A DNA stretch of 64,000 bases from Rhea pennata (taxonomy: Eukaryota; Chordata; Aves; Rheiformes; Rheidae): NCBI RefSeq assembly GCF_028389875.1, contig NC_084663.1, forward strand, positions 16,010,666 through 16,074,665, written 5' to 3'. Shown here piece by piece: positions 14,664 through 23,787 of the stretch (its first letter is position 1; each line of letters begins with the position of its first letter). Both the position numbers and the translations under genes were made by a program. The notes under the pieces are model-generated. The model had not been told where the DNA came from and searched no databases. It saw nothing but the letters and a program-made list of their open reading frames with translations.

Positions 14664-15350
14664 CTGAAATGACTTTTTTTTCTATTATTTTAAGACTTCC
14701 CTTGCAGGGCTTGTCCTTTTGAACAAGTTCTGTCCTGAAACCCTGAACAGGAATGGGTACCTTGGAGGCTTTATCTGTTTTGCATTGCTTGGCTCAACTT
14801 GCTTTACAAAGTTAAAAAAGTAAAATCAATACATGAAGATCCCCAGGAACACTAGAAACATTAATGCAATTACAGTCGTAAATATGTAGTGTTTATGAAG
14901 ATACTTGTAGGAACTGCAGCAACAGCCAGATTTCAATTTATGGTTCAGGCTATACTTTGGACAATCAGTGAAGCTTGATCCTCCAAGTATAAAGCAATGT
15001 ATATGCTTGGTTAACTTGTCCTTTCTTATTTTCCAGATCCACGCTTATTGGCTGTTAGCAGATATACATTGCCCCTTTTACGGCCTGATCCAAACTCAGT
15101 TACCATGGGTATCTTTTCTTTGTATTCAAAGGTTTCATATCAGACTCCTGGACAGGGGATTGTGGAACAAGGAATCACTATTAATACTTTACGTAAAAGA
15201 AGCGCTCTAATGAAATCTTGGAAAAACATGTGAATCGCATGATAGCATTTCAACATTAGCTTGTATAAATGTAACATTTGTACTTACTGAGGTGTAGAAG
15301 AATGGACAGCTCAAGCCTCATACTTCGGTGTGAAACTCTAACTGGTATCG
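1..15350 (-). CDS. LAMB4: LAMB4, laminin subunit beta-4, 5' part of gene (11 exons, partial at left edge)
   Basis: Laminin beta chains are secreted subunits of heterotrimeric basement-membrane laminins. The LN domain drives network assembly, and LE (laminin EGF-like) repeats form the rod behind it. I joined 11 exons by GT-AG sites: 15288-15350 (ATG at 15321), 13885-14042, 9391-9526, 7900-7973, 7017-7205, 6313-6376, 5549-5763, 4359-4479, 2440-2628, 1466-1645 and 1-81. Phases agree at every junction, giving 1,441 coding nt (about 480 residues) without a stop. Residues 1 to about 18 are a signal peptide, about 19-262 the LN domain, and the rest LE repeats 1 to 4 (the fourth cut by the window edge). 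Short blocks such as [22 protein letters not shown] and CQHNTMG are beta-type. The details fit beta-4 better than beta-1 or beta-2 as I remember them: [35 protein letters not shown] and GSLPF. The frame is intact, so this does not look like a pseudogene. Introns hold a CR1 fragment and one copy each of a 178-bp repeat. Confidence 0.93.
82..1465. other. LAMB4 intron between EGF-repeat exons
   Basis: Single-copy-looking, moderately AT-rich intron. An open frame at 612-809 has no recognisable content. I see no RNA gene or repeat here. Confidence 0.6.
1466..1645 (-). CDS. LAMB4: LAMB4 exon: EGF-like repeat 3 (residues 394-453)
   Basis: 180 nt, encoding [20 protein letters not shown], then [18 protein letters not shown] and [13 protein letters not shown]. 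This is one complete LE repeat. The DPALG and CKENVEG segments match my memory of beta-4 rather than beta-1. Acceptor TGTGTAG, donor CAGC|GTATGT. Confidence 0.97.
2440..2628 (-). CDS. LAMB4: LAMB4 exon: EGF-like repeat 2 (residues 331-393)
   Basis: 189 nt, encoding [20 protein letters not shown], then [19 protein letters not shown] and [17 protein letters not shown]. The spacing of eight cysteines fits one LE repeat with the usual beta-chain insertion. Acceptor GGTTTCAG, donor CTGC|GTAAGA. Confidence 0.97.
4359..4479 (-). CDS. LAMB4: LAMB4 exon: EGF-like repeat 1 (residues 291-330)
   Basis: 121 nt, encoding [19 protein letters not shown] and then [14 protein letters not shown]. It completes LE repeat 1, with the PWRPAEG stretch shared by beta chains. 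Acceptor CTTTGCAG, donor AAAC|GTAAGG. Confidence 0.96.
5549..5763 (-). CDS. LAMB4: LAMB4 exon: end of LN domain and start of first EGF-like repeat (residues 219-290)
   Basis: 215 nt, encoding [20 protein letters not shown], then [20 protein letters not shown] and HASQCDP. The last part is the LN-to-LE1 junction, where the first cysteine-rich repeat begins. The donor GGAATG|GTGCGT is weaker than its neighbours, but the codon joins in frame with VHGRCIC in the next exon. Confidence 0.95.
6313..6376 (-). CDS. LAMB4: LAMB4 exon: LN domain (residues 198-218)
   Basis: 64 nt, encoding [20 protein letters not shown] and one further residue. The exon is too short to stand out as an open frame. It was found by looking for the sequence that must follow the STEGE block. 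Acceptor TTTTTTTTCAG, donor CAAG|GTATGA. Confidence 0.94.
7017..7205 (-). CDS. LAMB4: LAMB4 exon: LN domain core (residues 135-197)
   Basis: 189 nt, both ends at codon boundaries. It encodes [19 protein letters not shown], then [11 protein letters not shown] and [15 protein letters not shown]. These are among the most conserved LN motifs, and the exon begins and ends where they fall in other beta chains. Donor GAG|GTATTG, acceptor TTATAG. Confidence 0.97.
7680..7850 (-). mobile_element. Degenerate CR1 LINE 3' fragment in a LAMB4 intron
   Basis: Read on the plus strand, the segment from about 7735 runs through an acc-tgttcttacaaacct block, then gactccacagcctctctaag and attccagtg. This is the antisense of the well-known CR1 3' region (actggaacaggctgcc...ggtggtggagtct). 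The element therefore points along the minus strand. It is old, with many substitutions, and carries no open frame. The outer limits are approximate. Confidence 0.82.
7900..7973 (-). CDS. LAMB4: LAMB4 exon: LN domain (residues 110-134)
   Basis: 74 nt, acceptor TCTTTTCAG and donor AAG|GTAATG. It encodes [12 protein letters not shown] and [11 protein letters not shown], a beta strand of the LN fold that precedes the conserved TFRPAAM block in the next exon. Confidence 0.95.
9391..9526 (-). CDS. LAMB4: LAMB4 exon: LN domain (residues 65-109)
   Basis: 136 nt with clean acceptor (TTTTCTAG) and donor (GTAAGT). It encodes [17 protein letters not shown], then [13 protein letters not shown] and [10 protein letters not shown], a hallmark stretch of laminin beta LN domains. 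It follows the previous exon at a codon boundary and ends with one nt of a split glycine codon. Confidence 0.95.
10943..11120 (+). repeat. Direct repeat, copy 1 (178 bp) in LAMB4 intron
   Basis: Starts gagcttcactaatgaatg and ends cagcactactgcag. Compared by eye with 14196-14373 it is the same length, with about 12 mismatches (roughly 93% identity) that are mostly transitions and no gaps. Flanks outside the unit do not match. It does not resemble CR1 or an LTR end. It may be a local duplication or two insertions of one interspersed family. Confidence 0.93.
13885..14042 (-). CDS. LAMB4: LAMB4 exon: start of mature protein and LN domain (residues about 12-64)
   Basis: 158 nt, acceptor CTCAG and donor GAG|GT. 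It encodes the end of the signal peptide and the first LN block, including [22 protein letters not shown] and YCIVGYLE, typical of laminin beta N-termini. A second AG ten nt downstream (TTAAG) is a weaker alternative acceptor but does not fit the phase of the signal exon. The exon lies between two copies of a 178-bp direct repeat. Confidence 0.94.
14196..14373 (+). repeat. Direct repeat, copy 2 (178 bp) in LAMB4 intron
   Basis: Partner of 10943-11120, 3,253 bp apart in the same orientation. This copy lies in the intron between the signal-peptide exon and the first LN exon, the other copy in the following intron, so the pair brackets exon 13885-14042. Confidence 0.93.
14630..14661 (+). repeat. 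Poly(T) tract of about 32 nt
   Basis: Uninterrupted T run after an agctctctc lead. On the minus strand, the direction of LAMB4 transcription, it is poly(A) and could mark the tail of an old retroposed insert, but no body of such an insert was recognised. Confidence 0.9.
15288..15350 (-). CDS. LAMB4: LAMB4 start-codon and signal-peptide exon
   Basis: On the minus strand a good acceptor (TTCTCTTACAG) precedes 29 nt of 5' UTR, then ATG at 15321-15319, then 34 coding nt and a consensus donor (GTAAGT). The encoded start [11 protein letters not shown] joins in phase to the next exon ([12 protein letters not shown]). From memory this has the same length and hydrophobic pattern as the human LAMB4 signal peptide up to its AQDDC, which is the main reason for choosing this ATG. 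The acceptor upstream of the ATG implies at least one more untranslated 5' exon. Confidence 0.87.
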
Positions 15351-16809
15351 CTGTAAGAGAACTGGTGGGTCACTCAGTGCCCTGCCTTATCGAAGGACTT
15401 GTGCACAGAGGCTTACTCAGAGGTATCTTTTAGTAAAGAGACAGAACCATAATATAAAGATTAAAAGAAAAGCCTGGCTTTGATTTTCATCTAGAAAAAA
15501 TTTCTCACGATAGAACTTTCATCATTGAAAATTAGATCAAAGTGAGAGATATGTCAGAACTGATTTTGGAGAAAAAGAAAAAGAAATATTCACACTTGGG
15601 TTAAAATAAAAACAAAATGCTATCAGCAAAAAATTTGTAGTATTTGAATATAACCTTTTTAATACTAACTAGATTGGGCAGGGCTGTTTGTATGCAGAGA
15701 GCTGACTCATTTTCTGGAGGTTCTTGTTTCTTTTCATTGACTTAAAACAGAGCCTGAGCTCCTAATATAGACACCGTAGGCAAAAGCCTGAAATTTGGTG
15801 TTATGGATTTAGGACTTGGCAGAGACGAGGTTATATAACTGTATCTTTTAAGTGCTGTGCAGAAGAATGCTAAAATCAATGCTAAAGATTTTTAGGGAGG
15901 AGAACTCAGCGGAAATCAAAGGGAGGTTCATTGTGGCATTTACTCCAAGTCTTTCCTCTTACTACCCACACAGAGGAAAATAAGACTTGCCAACACAGAG
16001 GGTCTGTGGGAAAAACAGAAGGGAGCTGCGGATATAAGGGGTGACCCAGCATCCTGCCACCCCATTCCCCAACAGCCAGAGCCCCCAAAACACAGCTGGA
16101 TGGGCCACCTTTGGGTCCTCGGCGCCCTCATCCTGCCACAAATGCCCCATGGTGTTGGAGAGGGAAGAACTAGTCGCATTACCCCAGGGTGTCAGAGCAG
16201 GGGGAGCTATTCACACAGGTGAAGGCATTTGATGTATTCAAGATTTTACAGGCTCCACATAGGTTTGGCTCACGCCGATGCATTCGGTACATACATACAA
16301 TAGCCATACCTACATGGCTATTTCAGCAATCCTAGTTAGGGAAAGCTATAAAAAGCCACCAGCCTATTTAAATTCCTTGAATTTGCAAGAGCCCCGAAGA
16401 AGCTGGCATGCCGCTGGGGGAAGCAGGCGAGGAGCGGTGCAGCTCTGCCTCTGCTCCCCAGTGACACGGAGAGCTGGCAGCAGATCCAAAGTCCAAGGCA
16501 CAACCGAGGAAACCTTTTCCTGCTGAACGGGACTTTAAATTTTACACTATATTGGAGTAACGGATAGACTCAGAGCTGATTTTAACTGCAAGCATTGCGA
16601 CAGCATTATAGTAAAATATAAGTATCCACAGCAAGAGTAATTTATCCATTTTGCTAGTTACATGTCCCAGTCACTATCCTATCTAACCCTGTTATCTTTG
16701 ATACCAATGATATTCTTTAAACATTTCATTTTTACGGATAAACAGTGACTAATAAAACCAAAATATTTTAATTCAACTGCAGGAAATTGAAATACTGAAG
16801 AGGTCTTAC

Positions 16810-16990
16810 CTGTACTTCGGACGACCAAGTGTGTCTTCTAGAAGTGAATACGACAAAACGAGGGGAGCAAGTAAAGACATACCTGTGCGCTTCAGCTGAA
16901 AAAGCTAGTGCTTTGCCTCAGGCATCAAGGTGGAGGTGCGAATGAGACCTGGCCTGCAACCTGCCAAAGGGTTGATTTGTGAAGTCATTC
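16810..16990 (-). other. Candidate LAMB4 untranslated first exon with two donor sites
   Basis: On the minus strand two strong donors stand close together: GCACAG|GTATGT (exon end 16883) and GTACAG|GTAAGA (exon end 16810). Either could splice to the acceptor at 15351, which lies upstream of the LAMB4 start codon. Between the donors is a 24-codon frame beginning MSLLAPLVLSYSLL, hydrophobic but out of phase with the laminin frame, so it would be an upstream frame rather than the signal peptide. No TATA box or clear start site was seen, and the upper limit is arbitrary. The CpG island at 27.4-28.6 kb is the alternative origin of the LAMB4 transcript. Confidence 0.35.
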
Positions 16991-18611
16991 TACTGGCACT
17001 TTCGGCATTAGCAAATGCATGCAGGAGAAGAAAATTGTGACAGGCAAATTCATGGCAGAAAAAGTTCATAAACTTTTGAAAAGGGTTTGAAAAAGGAGGC
17101 TGGGATACTTAAAATGCTGGCAAAAAAAACCCATTAATTGTTGTTTCATTAAATAACTGTTTAATTGTTCCATTTTGCACCTAAAGGTTGAAGTATTTCT
17201 ATCTAATTAACATTAAAGGTTAGCATCAGTGGTTTAACTGAATAAAGTTAGGGTAGTTATAAGAGAAACATGCTCTCGTAGCAGATGTGCAAACTATGCA
17301 AAAGGCCTGATTTTGGTTTTGAGATGACTGTAAATATGCCTAGCTGAAAGGGGTGATCAAAGCCCATGTGGACGTACCGAGGTAGCTTCGAAATAGCTCA
17401 AGCTCTGGGCCGCTGCTGTGAACACTGTTTTTTTTTCAATTTAAAGCTAAGGATGATACCACTACAGCGGTAGCTTTGAATTTCAGCGCAAGCTTCTTGT
17501 ATTCATACCCCCACGCTGCAAATAAGTGGAAGGATGGTCTGAGGGTAAACTGTATTCCCGGGAAAAACGCCGCAATTGCCCGAGGTGCTCGGAGAGGGCC
17601 CACTCCAGTTTGGAGAACAGCAGGCCGCCTCCGACACACCGGCTTCTCAAACACCCAACATGCAGAGCTACCTCTGACATTTTTAGTTTTCATCTCTTTG
17701 TGTATCAGTTCTCCTACAACTGCTTGTAAGTCTTAATTCATGATTCATGTAAAGTATTATCACATCCTCAAATAGAAAGTTTTCTAAATGTACAAAATAT
17801 GTTTTATAAGCTAATGACTGCTTTTCTTTTAGTAGTTCCTACTCTTTCAGAGATAAACAGACACATTCTCTTTAGTACTGTCATAACATTTAACACTAAA
17901 TGTCCTCTGCTGTTACTATGATTATTCAATTAATAGTAGAAGTAATTCATATACTTTGGAAATTATTTTCCTCAAGTGCATGTGGAAATTACTTGGGGGA
18001 GACTCTTTTTCAGGGTAATTTAATCTGCATTTGGTTTGCATTCATACATGATTTATTGTTGTACAGATGGTTTATACTTAATGGGTTTCAATTTTAGGAA
18101 ATAAAAAGAAATAAAATGATAAATTAAGGTGTTAATTCTACTTTTTGTGTAAGAAGGATGCTTATATTGTGTACCACACATTGCTTACACTGTGCACGAT
18201 GAATGAATGGTATATAACCGAGAAAAGTATTATCATGACGATGTTACTAAAGTATAAAATGTTTGATGTTTTATTAGCATATTTGGTAAAGAAATCAGAT
18301 TTTGTTACAGAGAAGTTATGTGAGAAATGAATCACAAGAAAGATTTATTTGCAGAATATAACAAGTTCTGTGTTTTGATTTATTGTAGGGTCCCAAACAA
18401 GAAGGTTTTAAACTGCTCGAGGCAGGGATTAAGAAACCTCTTTCTTGCTTCTTTAATCTCTCCACTGGTAAAAGGATCTGGATTTATAATGCATCACTCG
18501 TCCCACCACTGACTGGAGGGTAGACAGCACCAGTGCATGATTTTTCAAGTCATCGCAGGTCCATGGGTTGTCATTCTTAGGCCCAAGAATGTGTATGTGT
18601 ATATACGTCAG

Positions 18612-18648
<37 letters not shown>
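18612..18648 (+). repeat. (TA)n(TG)n microsatellite
   Basis: About 15 nt of TA repeat passes directly into about 22 nt of TG repeat, followed by acacatatacatatacat. Likely polymorphic. Confidence 0.97.
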
Positions 18649-21600
18649 ACACATATACATATACATAGACACCAACCAGCAGTGAGGAAAGAGAAAATGA
18701 GTAAAGGCAGAGCTCTGGGCTTTAAAACCACTCTAACAGTATTTTGTGAGCTTTCACCCTCACTGGCAGGTTGGAAGTTTCAGCCAGTTTAGCTCTTACT
18801 AAAGCCCCAAAGTGGTGACCCAAGCCATTTTTAAAAAGCCAAGTGCATCTTAGGGGAAGCACCAACCACTGTTAACAACATGGCCTCGAAGTGGGTGGGC
18901 AGGCAGCACCCGGCCTTGCAGGTAGTTGCTTTCTTCCTAAGATCATAAGAAGATTGTCTGATGAATGTGTTAAATAAAAACGTCTCTGAGCAAACAGAAT
19001 TTTTCACCTTTTGTCAATATCAGGGAGGATTCTGACTAAAAAAGAAAACTCCTCAAACTCCAAAACAAAAAAAGTGAAAACTTGAATTTTTTTTCTTTTA
19101 ATGAATTTGCGGAAAATGTAAAAAAAGTTAAAAATAATTGTTTTATGTAAAATTTTGATGAGAAATAAAATTACTTGAGCATGGGATTATTCTTGACATG
19201 TGAAAAATAACTGTATAATTTAAATGAATTATCCGGGCTTCCTTTAGTGTCAGTGGAGAAAGACAGTGACTCCCAGAGGGCCTGTCCTCCCACCTGCTTT
19301 CAAAACCTACCTTAAAGAAATAAATCAGTCTTTGGAGAAATTTCCCACTTTCTTTTGGTTATGGGCATCCCAGTTCCTTGGTTGCCTGTATTTTAAGCAG
19401 CTAAAATGCAGTGAGACAAATCCTATCCATAAAATCTAGCTAAAATCGTGAATAAAATCTAATGACCTGTAGCAAAACCATCTTGCTACATTTCTGTCTT
19501 TTCCCTTTTGCTACTGCTCTCACTTCTTCAAGCATATCTTATGTTCAGATGCAATTTCTCAAAGTCAAAGAGTGTGTATTTTTTTGGTTTTCCATGAAGC
19601 ATTTATCACGCATCAGCACAATGTAGCAAAATAACAACAGAATAAAGTATAAGTTCACAAACAACAAAAGTATTTTGTTTTTTTCAGATTTGATCAGGAG
19701 AGCACAAAGGAAAGCATAAGAATATGGATTTTCATCTACTTTGGAAAGTAGCAATACCTTAAGGCTAAATTTGTTCCCAAGACAAAAGAAGAAAAGGATC
19801 TGAGTTTCAACAAAACACAACGATAATCTATATTCATGGCCCGTTGTCCCACAGTACTGGGGTGCATGAGTAAGGCTATAGTGCTGATGTCTCTGCAGCA
19901 CCAGGTATCAGCGCTGGCATCAGGCTGTGGGAATGAATGGCATGAAGCTGCCTGTCCAATAATTCGACGATATTTAAAAGGCTAATTCTCTTTGCATCCA
20001 TGTATGTAATTCCCCTCGGCCTTGAGTAATTCCAGCTGTTTAGTGCAAAAGTCAGAGGTAGATGCAGACAGTTTCTCTGCCAGCTCCCACGAGGTATGTG
20101 TGCACAGATTGGGTGCATATCTTGGTGAAGGAGCCCAGGGCACAGTTAGAAATAACGTTGTTATGATCAGGCACAGCACAAGATGAAACGATTGACCAAC
20201 AGCTAAGTTTAGCAGTTCGTGCTCTTAGCCTTGACACATCATGAGGAAAGCTGAGGAGAGGCAAACAGCTGCTGGGGCCAGTGCAGAAGGAAATGAAACT
20301 CTGTTCCCCAGATTTCCTCACTTGTGTGTTACACCTGCCAGCTGCTTCTTGATACTTTGCATCTCATGCATCCTGGAGCAAATAGGTTATTTTAAAATTT
20401 TACTTAATCACTGCTTAAACCAGATTTTCCATATTTAAAAAGGATGTAAATCATAAATTATAAGAAGGCACTTCGATTTCTAACGGTCTAACAGGGCATC
20501 CACGGTGCCCTTCACCTTTTGCATGTGCAAGTCTGGTATTTGAAGACTTCGGTTTCTCCACCACAAACAAGAATTCTAGATTGAACCTGAACTTTATCTT
20601 TCTGGCAGGCACAGCATTGATGATTGTTGTAATCAACACTATAGAGAAAAAAGAGAGAAAGAGATGATGATCAGCTACATTATTTTAAAATATCAGTGCA
20701 AATTTCAAGATGCTATTGAAGATATCGTGAAATTTTGCATTATATTTCCTAATATCTTGACATTTCCAAGCTGAAAATAAGACTGTGGGCCAGGATGAGA
20801 AGTCTGGCACACACCTTGTTATGAATCTCACATTTGTTTATTCAGAATTGGTGAATTTATGCAGTACAAATGGAAAATGATATTTCCAAGAACCTCCTAA
20901 CTCTTCTTACTATTCTTTTCACTACTTCTTGGCTTGTAAGCCATAAAAAATTATTCTCTCTAAATGCAAACCCAGAATTGAATATTACATATGAAATCAG
21001 GGCAGAGGGGATTAATATGCAAAAAGAAAGGGAATATACTCAATAATAAACAATTCAAGAAAGGTTTAACAAAAAAAGTGAAGAGCTTTTCCTACCTCCA
21101 AATGTTTAAACTGTACAGGAAAAATTCACTAAACTGAAGTCTAATAATTAATTTTCTGTTGCAAGAAAAGCAAAGGCAGAAGCATCCAGAAGCCACAGCC
21201 ACACAGTGCAGCCAAACTCCTACGGACTCTGAGTTACCTCCTGAAGGGAGCTGTCCCCTACCACAGTCCTTGTGAACATTATTCCTTCTGTGGCAATAAC
21301 TGTAGTTTCTCAGGGCTTTAGATACAGCCCCACTCTTCATTTTGTACTTTATTAGGATAGTTAAGATATGCCTGTAGATACATTCTTCTAGTGAGGATTT
21401 ATTATATACAAATAATAAATAATAAAAGTCCACCCTTGACCCTGATAAAAGCTGCTCTCCATGTGGGAAGGGCAAAGAGCAATCCAGCTCATGAAATTCC
21501 CCTCCTTTGGCCAGATTACAGCAAATAATTCTTCACCCTTAATCTGCCTCTCTTCTGCCCTCCTCTTTTCTCTGTTTATTTTGCATATCTATTTTAGCTC

Positions 21601-23753
21601 TACTGAAGGGGCTGATTTTCAGAGAACTGGTGCTCATTTCAAAACATCCAAGCCAAGGTGCTTCACAATAGTCACACAAAACCCATTATTTTAAAGACAA
21701 TTTGATCATGTATTGAAAGATAGCTGTTAAATTGTTATCTTACAGAAAACAAAAACTGCAAAGTAAATACAACACAAGGACTAGAGAGTAAGGTCCTTCC
21801 AACTTTGTCAATGAATTAACTGGAAAGCAGACTTGAGCACCATGAAGAGCAGTTATTAAATCAGATTTCCTGATATGCTTTTGAAGAGCCAGTCATACTT
21901 TATTTTAAAATGATCAACCTATATTTCAACAGAAACATGAAGGATCAAAGAACTCCCTTTGTAAATCATTGATTAAAATTCTATTTTACCTTTGAGTACT
22001 CTCCACATGAGGACAATATACACAGAGCTAGGATGACAGCAAGTTTTTCACATTACTGCCATCACCTTCTAACATAATGAAACTCTCAGTGGAAAGCTGT
22101 TTCCATCACAGCATCTGTTAACAGCGCATAACAGGGCTCTTACTTTACTAACATTCACTCTACTGATAAAAGTGCTCTTCATTCTACCATTCTGTTTTCA
22201 TCCATCCAAGTTTGCAGTAATGTTCTGTTTTAAATCTGTATTACTAGATTTTCCATACCTGTCAGCCTAAACTAGCCTCAGGTTTTTCTCTAGACTAAAG
22301 TTCTTCGGCAAAGGTTAAACCAGTCATGGTGTTTAGAAATTACAGACTACCCTAGGTTCAGAAAACATGACTGGCACCCGAGGAGTTTTTGTGACCTACT
22401 GGCTTATAAAAGTTTTGTTACCAACACAGGAAATTTTCGATTGTGTAGTTTGTTTGGGAACTAAAGCAAATGGGTTTTTTAGGGGGCGAGGGGAATAAAC
22501 ACAATTCAAAACCTAGAAGCATAGTTCAAAGAAGAAACAAAGGAAATGTAGAACTGTTGAACACTGGTAGCTGAAGCTGGCAGACAAAAAGAGATGACAA
22601 CTTTTATGCGAAGTGGAGAGAAGAGTACAGAGAAAAATGAGTCAGCTATGGACAACAGTGGCGGCAGCAGCAAGATCATCCACTGGAGAACCACCAAAAC
22701 TCAGTGGTTAAAGAGGTCTTCTGGGAGCTGCTGGCTCCAGTCCATCGCTAAGGGGAAAACAAAATCAGTTCTTTCATAGTCCAGGGATGTCTGAACTACC
22801 GGTCTCCAAAATGAAAAAGGACTCTGCCCTCACAGTCCCCCTCTCTCTCTTTCCTTTTTCCTCAAACAGAGCTGAGAAGTGAAATACTTAGTTTCAGAGT
22901 GGCCTGGAATGAAACGTTGATTTCAATTAGTAAAAATGAAAGAGAATGAAAACCACTTTTCTTTGTCTTTCTACTTTGTAGACTGGAAAAAAATGTTTCT
23001 TCTCACACAACTAGAAGACAAAAGTAGTATTAAAGGACTACAAAGCTGATGAAGTACATTTAGATCAAAATGGATGACGTTGGATACTAAGCGCACTTTA
23101 GAAAGCTAGGGGAACAGAATGGACTGCATGGTGAGATAACTGGTAAATATGAAGTTTTCCATTTGTAGCTGCCAAAACAACACTGTTCTGTCAAAGTGGC
23201 CCTTGTCTCCTGTAGTCACTGACAAAATTGTTGGATATCTCTCAGAACACTGCTTGCAAAGCAGATAGGAGTTAAATTAACCAGATCTCAGTCAAAAGAC
23301 TCTTACAGATAAGCAACATGTAACTTGTTTGGCCTAACTTGGCAATATAAACAGCTAAACTGACACTTTGAAGATTTTCCATTTCCAGTTCCAAGTGAAA
23401 TGTAACACAAAGGTTTCTGAGGAGTGTTTAAATCTATCAACATACACATGTTAATTACCTGAAAGTATGAAAGAATGATGACTGGCTGACTATCAGTTGT
23501 TTAATTTTATCTACGTCTATCCTGCAACATCTGGAACATGTACAAAATCAGGAAGCATTACACAAGTCATGCATGAAATAACTGAGGAGAATTAATAGAT
23601 TTTTGTCATGGTCCCTACGTAACCCATGTGGCAATAGCACGTTGATAATACAACATGCTAACAGGTTGGGAACTAGTGCATATATTTATATAATTTGCAC
23701 AAGTTTATGAATAACAACCTCTGCTTTATCTCTCTCTCAGGTACTTTAAACAG

Positions 23754-23756
<3 letters not shown>

Positions 23757-23785
<29 letters not shown>
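23757..23785 (+). repeat. Poly(A) run of 29 nt
   Basis: Pure A run followed by gaaaagcag. It resembles the tail of a retroposed sequence on the plus strand, but the upstream sequence matches nothing I know. Confidence 0.95.

Positions 23786-23787
<2 letters not shown>

Noticed and set aside
16345-16360. TATA box (gctataaaaagcc) on the plus strand at about 16347
   Set aside because: No plus-strand exon or gene follows; the downstream frame has no motif. Probably chance in AT-rich sequence.
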